DNA of 64,000 bases from CAVVFX01 sp963777595 (GTDB lineage: Bacteria > Acidobacteriota > Terriglobia > Bryobacterales > Bryobacteraceae). Each line of letters opens with the position of its first letter. The first letter of the stretch is position 1. Under the pieces are notes generated by a model, which was not told the origin of the DNA, searched no databases, and saw only the letters and a program-made list of their open reading frames with translations. Shown here piece by piece: positions 8,252 through 17,639 of the stretch. A program made the position numbers and the translations under genes. The stretch spans positions 220,691-284,690 of the forward strand of contig CAVZRE010000040.1 in assembly GCA_963777595.1 (NCBI GenBank), written 5' to 3'.

Positions 8252-10263
8252 CGCCGGTAAAAGAACATAAACCCTTCGTACCCGAAACCGCGGTAATGCC
8301 GGAATTCACTTTCCGGGCGATGGCGATCGGCTTGATCATGTGCGTCGTTCTGGGCGCTGCCAACGCATACCTGGGATTGCGCGCCGGCCAGACCATCGCG
8401 GCGACCTATCCGGCGGCCGTGATCGGGATGGCCATCCTGCGTCTCTTCAAGGGTTCGTTGCTCGAGGAGAATATCGCGCGTACGGCCGGTTCGATTGGCG
8501 AATCGGTCGCGGCGGGAGCCATCTTCACCATTCCCGCGTTCGTGCTTTCCGGCGCCTGGCATACCTTCTCCGGTCCGGCGGCTTACTGGAAATCGACCGC
8601 GCTGATGGTCACCGGCAGCGTGATCGGAGTGCTCTTCGTGTCCCTGGTACGGCGCTTTCTGGTGGAAGACCCGGACCTCCCGTTCCCCGAATCTGTAGCC
8701 GCCGCCCACATTCACAAGGCCGGTCAGATGGGAGCGCAGACGGCAGGCGTTCTGTTCGTGAACATTGCCTATGGAGGCGCGGTCTTTCTCGCCGGCGCAT
8801 TCGGCGTCTTCGCGACCGACATGAACTTTCCCATTGTCCTGTTGAGCGGCGTGTCCGGACGTTTAAAGCTCGGAACCACTCATACCATCGCCACGGGAGG
8901 CGCCACCATCGCTTCCGGCCCTTCGGTCAGCCCCGCTCTTATCGGCGTCGGCTACGTCATCGGCCCGAAACTTTCGTCGCTTAACTTTTCCGGCAGCGTA
9001 CTCGCGTGGGGTGTCCTGGTTCCCATGATGGTTTACTTGATCGGGCCTCTTTTCGCTCCTGAGATGGCCGGTCCGAATGGTTGGAGCTGGGAGGACATGT
9101 CGACCCGCGTCTGGCGCGACATCGTACGCCCTATTGCGATCGGAGGCATGATGGCCGGCGCGGCCAACACTCTTTTTCGTATGCGCAGGAATATCGCGGC
9201 GGGATTGTCCCGCGCCTTCAAGGAATTGGTGAGCGGGGCGGGCGATGTTTCCGGCATCAGCCGGACGAATCAATATATGAGTTCGCGCCTGGTATTGACG
9301 GGTATCGGGGTCATGTTCGTGGTGATGCTGGTGATCTATACCTATTTCTCCGGCAGCCTCACGGCAGGCATTGTTGCCGGCGTTGTCATGCTCATCGTGG
9401 GATTCTGCTTCGCCACTGTCTCGGGCTACCTGGTCGGCGTGATCGGCTCTTCCAATAATCCTATCTCGGGGTTGACGCTCTCCACGCTGATCATTGCGGC
9501 TCTGTTGATGGTGGCTCTCGGAGTATCCGGAACCAGCGGCGTTATCGCCGTGCTCGGCGTAGCGGCTGTCGTTTGCGTCTCGTCCGCCGTCGCTGGGGAA
9601 TTGCTGCAGGATTTCAAGGTCGGTTACATTCTCGGCGGAACGCCCAAGAAGATCCAGATTGCGGAGCTGATCGCGGTGGTGTGCGCGAGCGCAGTGATGT
9701 ATTTCCCGCTGCTGCTTCTGCACCAGGGCAATATCAACGCGGGTGGCATCGGCTTCGGCGATCCCAAGATTCCCGCTCCGCAAGCGGGCCTGATGGCGTC
9801 GCTCGCGCAGGGCATTGTCGGAGGGGATATGGCGTGGCCCCTGATCGGAGCCGGCATTTTCCTCGGCATCACGCTGATCCTGATCGGCGTGTCGAGTCCC
9901 ATGCTGGTAGCGATCGGGATGTATCTTCCGCTGGGTACCACCTTCGCAATCTTCGTTGGAGGCCTGCTGCGATGGGTTACCGACTCGATTGCCGAACGCC
10001 GTGGCTTCAACGAAGGGCAACGTGCCAGAGTGGAGAATGCGGGTGTACTGGCAGCGTCCGGACTGATTGCAGGTGAGGCGCTCATGGGGCTTGTTACGTC
10101 CGGCTTCAACGTGTATCAGGGCGCGTTGCCGCAGCTATTCAAAGAGCCGTCCTATTTGATTGGAATCGCGGTGATGCTTGGCCTGGGATTCATCCTGGTA
10201 AGAACATCGATCGCCAATGCCGGCCGGCCCGAGGATCCCGCCCCGCCCGTAGCCATGATGTAA
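8248..10263 (+). CDS. OPT-family oligopeptide transporter
   Basis: Integral membrane protein of 671 residues with about 14-16 hydrophobic segments. The N-terminal part (ANAYLGLRAGQTIAATYPAAVIGMAILR) is characteristic of bacterial OPT transporters, and SIGESVAAGAIFTIPAF and GVIGSSNNPISGLTLSTLI are further family signatures. It probably imports peptides or metal-chelate-like substrates using the proton gradient. It starts inside the stop of the YqeY gene. No periplasmic binding protein gene is nearby, as expected for this secondary transporter class. Confidence 0.9.
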   Translation: MTPVKEHKPFVPETAVMPEFTFRAMAIGLIMCVVLGAANAYLGLRAGQTIAATYPAAVIGMAILRLFKGSLLEENIARTAGSIGESVAAGAIFTIPAFVLSGAWHTFSGPAAYWKSTALMVTGSVIGVLFVSLVRRFLVEDPDLPFPESVAAAHIHKAGQMGAQTAGVLFVNIAYGGAVFLAGAFGVFATDMNFPIVLLSGVSGRLKLGTTHTIATGGATIASGPSVSPALIGVGYVIGPKLSSLNFSGSVLAWGVLVPMMVYLIGPLFAPEMAGPNGWSWEDMSTRVWRDIVRPIAIGGMMAGAANTLFRMRRNIAAGLSRAFKELVSGAGDVSGISRTNQYMSSRLVLTGIGVMFVVMLVIYTYFSGSLTAGIVAGVVMLIVGFCFATVSGYLVGVIGSSNNPISGLTLSTLIIAALLMVALGVSGTSGVIAVLGVAAVVCVSSAVAGELLQDFKVGYILGGTPKKIQIAELIAVVCASAVMYFPLLLLHQGNINAGGIGFGDPKIPAPQAGLMASLAQGIVGGDMAWPLIGAGIFLGITLILIGVSSPMLVAIGMYLPLGTTFAIFVGGLLRWVTDSIAERRGFNEGQRARVENAGVLAASGLIAGEALMGLVTSGFNVYQGALPQLFKEPSYLIGIAVMLGLGFILVRTSIANAGRPEDPAPPVAMM

Positions 10264-10286
10264 GTTACCACCGTGGGGCGGCCGCC

Positions 10287-11759
10287 TTATTGAATGAGAT
10301 ACGACTTATTGCCGCCGCCCAGTCCGATGCCTGTATTTTGACCGCCGGTGGGATCCAGCACGAGGTTGGACATGCCATTGATTTGGATAGTATCTACGAC
10401 CAGCGCGGAGTAGATACCCGTGGTGGACTCTCCGGTGTAGAGAATATTTTGCGCTACGTAATTGCTTCCGGTCTGCGTGCAATGTAGATAGATGGTGCCG
10501 TTGATCTTAATATTCGAGTTACCGTTGATCGCGTGCTGCGTGCTGGGGCAAACGCTGTGATCCTGCATAAACAGTACCCCCTCATAGGTTCCGGAAGTCT
10601 GCGCCTTCAGATTCACGGTGGGTTGCCCTGAGATTAACAGCGGACCTGCAGTGTACCCGTTACTGGTGTTATAGAAGAATACGCCCGTTCCGGTCACGGT
10701 CGTGTTTGAACCCTCTATCTCGAGGCCTCCGCCATTCAGGTAATAATTGCCCGGATTGAGAGTGACGTTGCCGCCTGTAATTTTTATGCCGCCGCAATAC
10801 TCTCCCGGGCTAATCGTGTAGTTTCCCAGATTGCTATTACTGTAATTGGTGTCGCCCGACGTGCATCCCGGAAGGCTGGGTGCCGGGAGTGCGGAAAGCG
10901 GATCGGTAGCTGCCGACCCGTACGTTGGCGGCGCGCACTGCGTGCTGTTGCTGGGATTTTGGGTACCGTAATAGGAGTCGGTCTTGCATCCGCATCCGGA
11001 ACAGTCTATCTTCCCCCCGGTCACCATATTTAGAGGGAGGGTTCCCGACGAGCACGTCGCGGCCGTGGTGCCGTAACAAAGGAATGAGGCCGCGCTGTTC
11101 AACATGAACGCATTCGTCGTATTGCTGGAATTGAGATACACCCCGCAGGTGAGCACTAGACTTGCGCCGTTAAGATAAAGCGCCTGACTGGAGGACGAAT
11201 CCAAAACGTACAAACATCCGCCGCCCGTGCCGGCCGCTCCGATCGCCCCGCCAGTCGCCGAGGCTCCTACGCTCGCGGTTGCAAAGCCCATGGCTTGGAG
11301 GAATGTCGGCAAGAGGGGCTCAGAGACCGAGGCGGTTACATAATAGTTAACCGTCGTCCCATTCACCTGACCCGTGGGTATTCCGGATGTCATCGTGATG
11401 TTAGCGGCGGCGACTCCATTGTTCTCCGCGTACAGGCATCCGGACGCCAGGTTGGTCCCGGTGATAGCGCTGCTGTTACACTTTACCGAAGTAGGGTTCG
11501 GGGACTGAGTGCAATAAACATTACCCGAGCCGCAAGTGATCGTGCTGGTTCCGGCCGCTACGACCGACGCCAGGACGGCCGAATCAACGGCGGCCTGGGC
11601 AACCTGTTTGCGATAGTAACCCCAGCCTACGTCCACCACCAAGCCCAAAATGCCTAGGATAAATGCGATTCCGACGGTCACCATGATAATCGCCTGACCA
11701 TCCTGCCTTCCACCGCGCCGCGCTCGCGTTGATCTTCCGTTTGTCTGCTTGTCGAACAT
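10287..11759 (-). CDS. Tad-like (TadG-type) surface protein with Gly/Asn-rich passenger
   Basis: Protein of about 490 residues. Residues about 20-65 (DGQAIIMVTVGIAFILGILGLVVDVGWGYYRKQ) are the N-terminal membrane helix found in putative Flp pilus-assembly TadG-like proteins, followed by the QAAVDSAVLAS segment. The rest is rich in Gly, Ser, Asn and Thr with repeated short strands (for example PGEYCGGIKITGG, NPGNYYLNGGGLEIEG) that suggest a beta-solenoid. I start it at 11759, where GAGAAAAG precedes the ATG; the reading frame stays open further upstream, but that part overlaps the HAF gene. No other tad genes are in the window. Confidence 0.65.
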   Translation of the reverse strand: MFDKQTNGRSTRARRGGRQDGQAIIMVTVGIAFILGILGLVVDVGWGYYRKQVAQAAVDSAVLASVVAAGTSTITCGSGNVYCTQSPNPTSVKCNSSAITGTNLASGCLYAENNGVAAANITMTSGIPTGQVNGTTVNYYVTASVSEPLLPTFLQAMGFATASVGASATGGAIGAAGTGGGCLYVLDSSSSQALYLNGASLVLTCGVYLNSSNTTNAFMLNSAASFLCYGTTAATCSSGTLPLNMVTGGKIDCSGCGCKTDSYYGTQNPSNSTQCAPPTYGSAATDPLSALPAPSLPGCTSGDTNYSNSNLGNYTISPGEYCGGIKITGGNVTLNPGNYYLNGGGLEIEGSNTTVTGTGVFFYNTSNGYTAGPLLISGQPTVNLKAQTSGTYEGVLFMQDHSVCPSTQHAINGNSNIKINGTIYLHCTQTGSNYVAQNILYTGESTTGIYSALVVDTIQINGMSNLVLDPTGGQNTGIGLGGGNKSYLIQ

Positions 11760-11830
11760 CGCTTTTCTCATATAACAAATGTCAGCTGCGGCAGCTAGAT
11801 GTCTATTGGTAAATAGGCTCGCGAGGGATC

Positions 11831-13117
11831 TTATTTTGTAACTCGGGCTCGCACTCTGCGGGCGCAAACGCCGCACAGCAGCAGTCCCGACGAGATCGAA
11901 AGCAGAGTCGATGGCTCCGGCACGGCGGCGGTGCCGTAGTAGTTCAGAAGATATGCGTCTTTCACTCCGCTCGCCGTCATTCCCTGCCCAACGATCTGGC
12001 CGAGGTCGTTGACGCCGGTAGCTGTCAGGAAGGATGTAAAGCCGGAGCCGGTCAGGAATTGGGCCGTGTTCAAATCGAGCATTTGGCCATCCATGTAGAG
12101 GAAGGGGTCTGTCCCTCCCGTGGTGTTTGCGGAGGTGCCGACAATCCAACCATTGCTGCTGATGGCGTCCGCTGTGCTATTTCCGAGGTTGTTGTCGAGG
12201 GTTCCCAGATCGGTCATCACGTAGTTGGCGAAAGTATTTTCGGCAAACATGACCGCGTGGTACTCGCCGGATGCGACGTCGGCCTGGCCGGCGGCTACTC
12301 CAGAGTCGTTAATCGCATAGGCGACACTATTGCCGTAATAGGAATCTGTTCCGACCCATTGGGTGCCGATATCATCAGTCGTTGGCGTTGTTCCCGGCGT
12401 GTATAGAAATGCCTGCTGGATGGTCCCTGCGCTCAGCGCCGAAGTGCCGGCGACTTGTCCGCTCGAGTTCATTGCGGTGGCCGTACTCGCCGTTCCCCCG
12501 AGAGTGATCGCGGTAGGCGTGGACGATCCACTCGCGGCGTAAAAAGCTTCCGTGCTGTGATCGCCGGAGGTGTTGGAATTACCCGAAATCTGACCGTTAT
12601 CATTGATGAACTGTGCGGTAGCCGAGGACCCTCCTATCGTGCCGAGGTTATTCATGGCGCCGTTCCAATAAAACGCCGGTGTCTGGGAGGTGCCGTTCGA
12701 AGAATTGCCAACCACCGATCCGCTATCGTTCACTCCGAATCCGAAGCTGATGCTGCCACCGGGGAGTGCGCCAAGAGCGGAAAGGGTCCCGTTATAGAGG
12801 AAAGCGCTCGGGCCCGAACCCGTGAAGACTGTCCCGGAAACATAGCCGTTGTCGCTGAGGCCGAGTGGATGGCTGCTGAATCCGCTATACGCGGTGCCGG
12901 CATCGAGATCAGTCAGCGAATTGGAAGCATAGAGGAACGTGTGGTAAACCGAATTTCCTGAAATGTAAGCATAGCCTGTGACGTCTCCCGAGTCATTAAT
13001 GTAAGCAGCATAACTTCCGCCGGTACCGCCCAATGTCAAATCGACGACTGAGCTGGCGTCTAACAACTCCGGTCCCAGAAGGCTCACCAGACAAACCGGG
13101 AACCATAGACGATTCAT
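11831..13117 (-). CDS. HAF-repeat protein with PEP-CTERM sorting signal
   Basis: Exported protein of 428 residues. After a signal peptide it contains about seven repeats of the A-x-x-IN-x-x-G-x-V-x-G type (AAYINDSGDVTGYA, GFGVNDSGSVVGNS, ATGVNDLGQIVGQG), the extracellular HAF repeat. The C-terminus is a clear PEP-CTERM signal: VPEPSTLL, a hydrophobic stretch, then a basic RRVRARVTK tail. Such proteins are processed by an exosortase/PEP-CTERM system and exposed outside; the role of HAF proteins is unknown. The next gene on the same strand begins 71 bases downstream. Confidence 0.82.
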   Translation of the reverse strand: MNRLWFPVCLVSLLGPELLDASSVVDLTLGGTGGSYAAYINDSGDVTGYAYISGNSVYHTFLYASNSLTDLDAGTAYSGFSSHPLGLSDNGYVSGTVFTGSGPSAFLYNGTLSALGALPGGSISFGFGVNDSGSVVGNSSNGTSQTPAFYWNGAMNNLGTIGGSSATAQFINDNGQISGNSNTSGDHSTEAFYAASGSSTPTAITLGGTASTATAMNSSGQVAGTSALSAGTIQQAFLYTPGTTPTTDDIGTQWVGTDSYYGNSVAYAINDSGVAAGQADVASGEYHAVMFAENTFANYVMTDLGTLDNNLGNSTADAISSNGWIVGTSANTTGGTDPFLYMDGQMLDLNTAQFLTGSGFTSFLTATGVNDLGQIVGQGMTASGVKDAYLLNYYGTAAVPEPSTLLSISSGLLLCGVCARRVRARVTK

Positions 13118-13208
13118 ATAGTTTTAGAGTATGAGTTGGGAGATATCCTTACAAGATTCGCTTTGATGTATACACGGAGGAATACTGGCAACAGGCAGCC
13201 CTGCGCTG

Positions 13209-13661
13209 CTATTCCGACATGAGTTTTTTCCACCGCTTGTCCGCCTCGGCGCAATCGAGTAATTTGGAATCTCCCCCGTAGCAGTTTCGGACAGCACCTT
13301 CGCCCTCTCCGGTGAAGGACCACAAAATCGCCGAGTTGTCTGCCGGACTCACGAGAGTTCTCACATAGACCGGCGCTTCCTGGTGCTCGAAAGTCGCAAT
13401 TTCAACGATGCATTGCTTCAACTGCCGGTTGTAGTGGTCGGCCGACGCCGTTACCTGAATTCGGGCGCCAAGCATGGAGTCACGCATGGTGACCAGTTCA
13501 ATGGCGGAGGGGATCTTGGCTGCGCAATCGCTCTCAGCCAGGGCGAGCGCCCGCACGCGCGCGTTCTCGGCGGCCGCTTGACGTAGGAAATAAATCCCCA
13601 CAACACCGGCCGCCGCAACCAGAACAAACGTAATTCCTAAGACCCAGGCGCCGAGTTTCAT
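13209..13661 (-). CDS. Hypothetical membrane-anchored protein
   Basis: Protein of 150 residues, family not recognised. A single hydrophobic helix (WVLGITFVLVAAAGVVGIYFL, residues 5-25) follows a short basic N-terminus, so the remainder is probably periplasmic. The soluble part has four cysteines (SDCAAK, KQCIVE, RNCYGG, LDCAEA) that could pair as disulfides. A perfect 8-base hairpin sits directly before the ATG (see the separate entry). No clear partner among neighbours. Confidence 0.55.
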   Translation of the reverse strand: MKLGAWVLGITFVLVAAAGVVGIYFLRQAAAENARVRALALAESDCAAKIPSAIELVTMRDSMLGARIQVTASADHYNRQLKQCIVEIATFEHQEAPVYVRTLVSPADNSAILWSFTGEGEGAVRNCYGGDSKLLDCAEADKRWKKLMSE

Positions 13662-13662
13662 A

Positions 13663-13681
13663 GATGGAGTAGAACTCCATC
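13663..13681 (-). promoter_or_regulatory. Hairpin directly upstream of the start codon
   Basis: On the minus strand GATGGAGT and ACTCCATC form a perfect 8-base stem with a 3-base loop, ending one base before the ATG at 13661. The GGAG inside the stem could be masked, which would lower translation. A possible regulatory role is inferred only from position. Confidence 0.3.
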
Positions 13682-13799
13682 ATAATAGCCTGCCGGAATG
13701 TCTGGCCGTCCGCTATGGGTCGCACTCGGGCGTTTTCCAACGGTTCGAGACCGCCTGCCTCGCTAAGGGCTAAAGGCGCAAAGAGCATCAGCCGTAGGA

Positions 13800-14669
13800 T
13801 TATTGCTCTCGCGGAAGTTCCGGAACGCGCGGCAGGCGCGGAACGGAGAATGAGTCGAAAATGTTTTCGAGAGGGCCGACTAACTGAGCGGCCATTCCCG
13901 GGGCAACCGGATCGTCCGTACCATATTTTCGCGGCCACTCGTGCATTGGGAGATAAAATGTGCCGAAGAGACGGTCCATCCAGGGAAGCACGGTGGCATA
14001 ATTCCGGTTGATGAATTCGGGTCCGTCGTTGGTGTGGTGCCAGTGATGGAAGGCAGGAGTCGAGATGAGCCATTCAAGCCATCCAAATCGCCATTTGAGG
14101 TTGGAGTGAATAAAAAATCCCCAAATCGTAGCCACCACCGTGACGACGTAGGGCATTAGATCGGCCCGATCACCCATTGGCTGAGCCAGCCCGAGAAGAT
14201 AGAGCGGGACAAAGCCGCAGACACGGGTGAAGAACATATCCACCGGGTGGGCCCGCGTGTGTACCAGCCAGTCCACTTCTTCAGGGCTGTGGTGAATGGC
14301 ATGGAACCGCCAGAGCACGGGAATTTCGTGCGACCATCGGTGTCCCCAGTAGGCGCCGACTTCGCCGACCACCATCGAAGCGGCAAAGCGCAAAGCCAGC
14401 GGCAGGGAGGCGGACCAGTTGTAGTAGGCGGCCGGCATCCACCGGTGCGTTACCCACGCGAGGCAGGAGAGTGGCAAAATGAGCAGGAACTTGGGCACGA
14501 GACTGCTGAGAAAATAGTATGCAAGATCGACACCGAAGGCTTCGCGAAACACTTTCTGCCGGTGCAACGCGAAGAAGCGTTCGAGCGGAATAAAGATCAA
14601 CATCACCAGCACCAGCCATACGCAGAGCCGGATGACGTTCAGTGCGAGCGGGGCGATCAGCGATGTCAT
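13800..14669 (-). CDS. Sterol desaturase/fatty acid hydroxylase superfamily protein
   Basis: Membrane di-iron enzyme of 289 residues. It has four or so hydrophobic segments and the histidine clusters of the superfamily: HRWSH (residue ~115), HAIHHS (~130) and HHWHH (~210), together with WLVHTRAHP between them. Family members hydroxylate or desaturate sterols, fatty acids or other lipids; the exact substrate cannot be told from sequence. The start ATG at 14669 gives full coverage of the first membrane helix. It runs in the same direction as a TMEM175-like gene 60 bases upstream. Confidence 0.85.
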   Translation of the reverse strand: MTSLIAPLALNVIRLCVWLVLVMLIFIPLERFFALHRQKVFREAFGVDLAYYFLSSLVPKFLLILPLSCLAWVTHRWMPAAYYNWSASLPLALRFAASMVVGEVGAYWGHRWSHEIPVLWRFHAIHHSPEEVDWLVHTRAHPVDMFFTRVCGFVPLYLLGLAQPMGDRADLMPYVVTVVATIWGFFIHSNLKWRFGWLEWLISTPAFHHWHHTNDGPEFINRNYATVLPWMDRLFGTFYLPMHEWPRKYGTDDPVAPGMAAQLVGPLENIFDSFSVPRLPRVPELPREQ

Positions 14670-14728
14670 CGATGGTCTTCTATTCGAACCCTAGCAAAGG
14701 TCACTTTACCATTACCAGTATCTTTTGG

Positions 14729-15355
14729 TTACGCCGATCGCCATGGGAGTCGCGGCGCAATTGCATAATTCAGCTGTACCAGGACGATGAACGCGATACT
14801 CCAGTAGGTATTGACGACGCAGAGCAGTGCGCCAAACGCGTAGAGCGATTGCGCGATCAGGATGCGCTTTTTGATCGCGGATGAGATCTCCCGCGGAATC
14901 TCGTCCTTCACCAGACCCGAATGCGCGGCGCAGATCCAGCTGACATACAACGTCGCGCCGAGTCCCAAAATGTTCAGCCAATAAATGATCAACGCGACGC
15001 GGTAGCCTATGAAGTCGGCCAGAAGCTGTGTAGAGAATGGTGTCATCGTCACGAAGAACATAAAAACCAGATGAATCCAGGAAAGGTCGCGGTCCGACCG
15101 TTCCAGATGATTGAGTTGAGACTGCTGGCCCACCCAAAAAATCCCCAGAGTCAAAAAGGTCATCACATACATGAGCAGCTTGGGTCCGAGAGCCGTCAAC
15201 GCCAGCCACAAGCCCTGCTCGCTGCGGATCGCTTCTGAGGCGGGAGCTTTCAGGTCCAGTACCAGCAGCGTCATGGCGAAGGCAAAGACTCCGTCGCTCA
15301 GCGCCGCCAGTCGCTCGACGTTCTGGCCGGCGATCAAGTTGTAGGTGGTCCGCAT
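14729..15355 (-). CDS. TMEM175-family potassium channel-like membrane protein
   Basis: Protein of 208 residues with six hydrophobic segments. The first, RLAALSDGVFAFAMTLLVLDL, carries the family signature (FSDGVFA-type helix lining the pore). Prokaryotic members are single-repeat K+-leak channels that assemble as tetramers. I chose the ATG at 15355 because the domain begins 15 residues later; an upstream ATG at 15406 would overlap the promoter region of the divergent GMC operon. Confidence 0.8.
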   Translation of the reverse strand: MRTTYNLIAGQNVERLAALSDGVFAFAMTLLVLDLKAPASEAIRSEQGLWLALTALGPKLLMYVMTFLTLGIFWVGQQSQLNHLERSDRDLSWIHLVFMFFVTMTPFSTQLLADFIGYRVALIIYWLNILGLGATLYVSWICAAHSGLVKDEIPREISSAIKKRILIAQSLYAFGALLCVVNTYWSIAFIVLVQLNYAIAPRLPWRSA

Positions 15356-15407
15356 ATTGTAAGTAGTTTTACATGCTACGGAGTTGATATCATGCCCACA
15401 ACGCATT

Positions 15408-15929
15408 ATGAAATCGACTACTACCCGGCGCGAGGCCCTGATGACAATTGCAAGCGCGGCAGCGGCGCCGGCATTGCGGGCTCAGCACCAACATACCGGA
15501 GACGTTCCTGCTGCTCCGCTGCCTTACACACCGAAGACCCTGACGCCGGAAGAGATGGATTTCGTGGCCAAACTGACCGACCTCATCATTCCCCGCACGG
15601 ATACGCCCGGCGCGTCCGATGCCGGGGTCCCCGAGTTCATCGACCGGAGATTGACAGCATCTCACGACCTCGCCGCTGCTTTCCGGCGGGGCATGGCGCT
15701 GCTCGGCCCGGACTTTGCACAACTTTCCAACGAGCGGCAGGTAGCGATCCTCACCGAGATCAGCAGCGCGCCCGAGACGGACCGCGGCCGCTTCTTCCGC
15801 CTGGCCAAGGAACTCACGATCGACGGCTATTACTCCTCGCGGGCAGGTCTGGTGGAAGAATTGGGGTGGCATGGCAACACTTTTCTCACCGAGTTCAAAG
15901 GCTGCACGCATCCGGAGCACCAGTCATGA
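15408..15929 (+). CDS. Gluconate 2-dehydrogenase subunit 3 family protein
   Basis: Protein of about 173 residues. It opens with a Tat-like signal (TTRREALMTIASAAAAPALRAQ) and continues as a gluconate 2-dehydrogenase subunit 3 domain (LTPEEMDFVAKLTDLIIPRTDTPGA, GVPEFIDRRL, and the DGYYSS segment). It normally partners a membrane/periplasmic GMC-family dehydrogenase, often chaperoning its export. The stop overlaps the start of the GMC gene by four bases (ATGA), so the two are made together. The ATG at 15408 was preferred over upstream ones since the twin-arginine motif follows closely. Confidence 0.85.
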   Translation: MKSTTTRREALMTIASAAAAPALRAQHQHTGDVPAAPLPYTPKTLTPEEMDFVAKLTDLIIPRTDTPGASDAGVPEFIDRRLTASHDLAAAFRRGMALLGPDFAQLSNERQVAILTEISSAPETDRGRFFRLAKELTIDGYYSSRAGLVEELGWHGNTFLTEFKGCTHPEHQS

Positions 15930-17583
15930 TGCAGGCCCAGAAGTCAGCGGAAGTTCACGATGTGGTGATCATCGGCACCGGTGCGGCTGGAGGGATGGCC
16001 GCCTGGAATCTCACCCGGCAGGGGCTGAACGTCCTGATGCTGGACGCCGGCACAAAATTCAACCGCGCCCAATTCTGGAGCCACGTCAAGCCCTGGGAAG
16101 CGCCGCGCAAACTCGACGCCGGACAGCATCCGCCGCAGTTCTTCGTCGACGTTCGCGAGCAGCCTTACCACACCTTACCCGGACAGCCTTTCGATCTGCT
16201 GCGCGTCTGGGGACGCGGGGGCAAAACGAACGTCTGGGGGCGCGTCGCGCTGCGCTACTCCGATCTCGATTTCGCCGGCGCGGAGCGCGATGGCTGGGAG
16301 ATTCCGTGGCCCATCCGCTACAAAGACATCGCGCCGTACTACGATCGCGTGGATCAGTTGATCGGCGTCTGCGGCGGAGACGACGATCTGGATTCGCTGC
16401 CCGGCAGCCGTTACCATTTGCCGCCTCCGCCTCCGCGCTGCGGCGAACGCCTGATGCAGAAAGCGGCGAAGAGCGTCGGAATCACAGTGGTCGCCGGACG
16501 CCGCGCCGTCCTGACTCGTCCGCACAACGGGCATCCAGCCTGCCACTACTGCGGAGCCTGCGGCAAAGGCTGCGACGTCGGCGCGTTCTTCAATTCGTCG
16601 GACTATCTGATCGAACCGGCGTTCGAGACCGGCCGCGTGAAGGTGCATCGACAACGCGGTAGTCGCGCGCGTTCTGAACGACGAGGAAGGCACGCGCCAG
16701 CGGCGTCCAGTACTTCGATCGCGATCACGCAGCGAGGAACATCAGAGTCCGCGCGCGGGTGGTGATCGTCGCGGCATCGTGCATCGATTCCACGCGCATC
16801 CTGCTGAATTCGAAATCGCGCCAGCATCCCAACGGAATCGGCAATTCGAGCGACGTCATCGGCCGTTATCTGACCGAGCAGGTCCGGTTGCACATGTACG
16901 GCTTCGTTCCGGAATTGATCGGCGGCGCCGGTGCAGAATGACGACGGCATCGGCGGCGAGCATGTCTATCTGCCGCGCTTCAATCATCGCGACGGGCGCA
17001 AGCGCGAATATCTGCGCGGCTTCGGCATGCAGTTCTGGGGCTGCGGCGCGTCCGGCGGACGCCAGTTTCGCGAAGTCGCTCCCAGGCTTCGGCGCCGATT
17101 TCAAGCGCGACGTGAAGAAGCGCTATCCGGCGCTGGTGGCGCTGCATCCTTACGGCGAAGTGCTGCCGTATGCCGACAATCGCGTCACGGTGGAGAATCT
17201 CGCCGATCGATCGATACGGAGTTCCGATCGCGCGCATCGAATACAAGTATCGCGAGAACGAGCGCAAGATGGCGAAGGAGATGTACGAGACGGCGGCCGC
17301 CATCCTGCACGCCGCGAAGGCGGAGATCCTGCCCTATGACGCGACGTCACTGGGCATCCCTGGCCAGGCGATTCACGAGCACTCCACCTGCCGCATGGGC
17401 GCGGATCCGAAGCGTTCGGCGCTGAACGGATTCTGCCAGTCGCACGACGTCAAGAATCTGTTCGTCGTGGACGGCGCGGCGTTTACCACCGCGTCCGAAA
17501 AGAATCCGACGCTCACGATTCTGGCGCTGGCCTGGCGATCGACCGACTATCTTGCGCGGAGAGATGAAGGCCGGCCGGTTATA
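15926..17583 (+). CDS. GMC-family FAD-dependent oxidoreductase, multiply frameshifted
   Basis: FAD-dependent alcohol/sugar dehydrogenase of the GMC family, partner of the subunit 3 protein. The N-terminus has the dinucleotide-binding VVIIGTGAAGGMAAWNLTRQG, then RVWGRGGKTNVWGRVALRY, a CHYCGACGKGCDVGAF cysteine cluster, and in later frames IVAASCIDSTRILL and the C-terminal HEHSTCRMG and LFVVDGAAFTTASEKNPTLTI typical of this sub-family. The frame changes near 16646, 16690, 16931, 17060 and 17205-17214, each equivalent to +1 (the last looks like a duplicated tetranucleotide). A sixth +1 near 17565 would place the stop at about 17583, which also avoids overlap with the DUF1501 gene. Every segment is well conserved, so errors are more likely than decay. 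Confidence 0.8.
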
Positions 17584-17639
17584 ACTGGTACCGCTTCGCA
17601 GCGGAAAAAACACGGACCGAAGTCTGTGCCGCGAATCTG

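Noticed and set aside
10287..12149. Longer version of the Tad-like gene starting at 12149.
   Set aside because: The extra N-terminal part is antisense-like overlap with the HAF gene in another frame; the Tad helix starts properly after 11759.
17594..17613. Small hairpin CCGCTTCGCAGCGG followed by A6 between the convergent GMC and DUF1501 genes.
   Set aside because: The T run is on the wrong side for the plus strand, and precedes rather than follows the hairpin on the minus strand; not a clear terminator.
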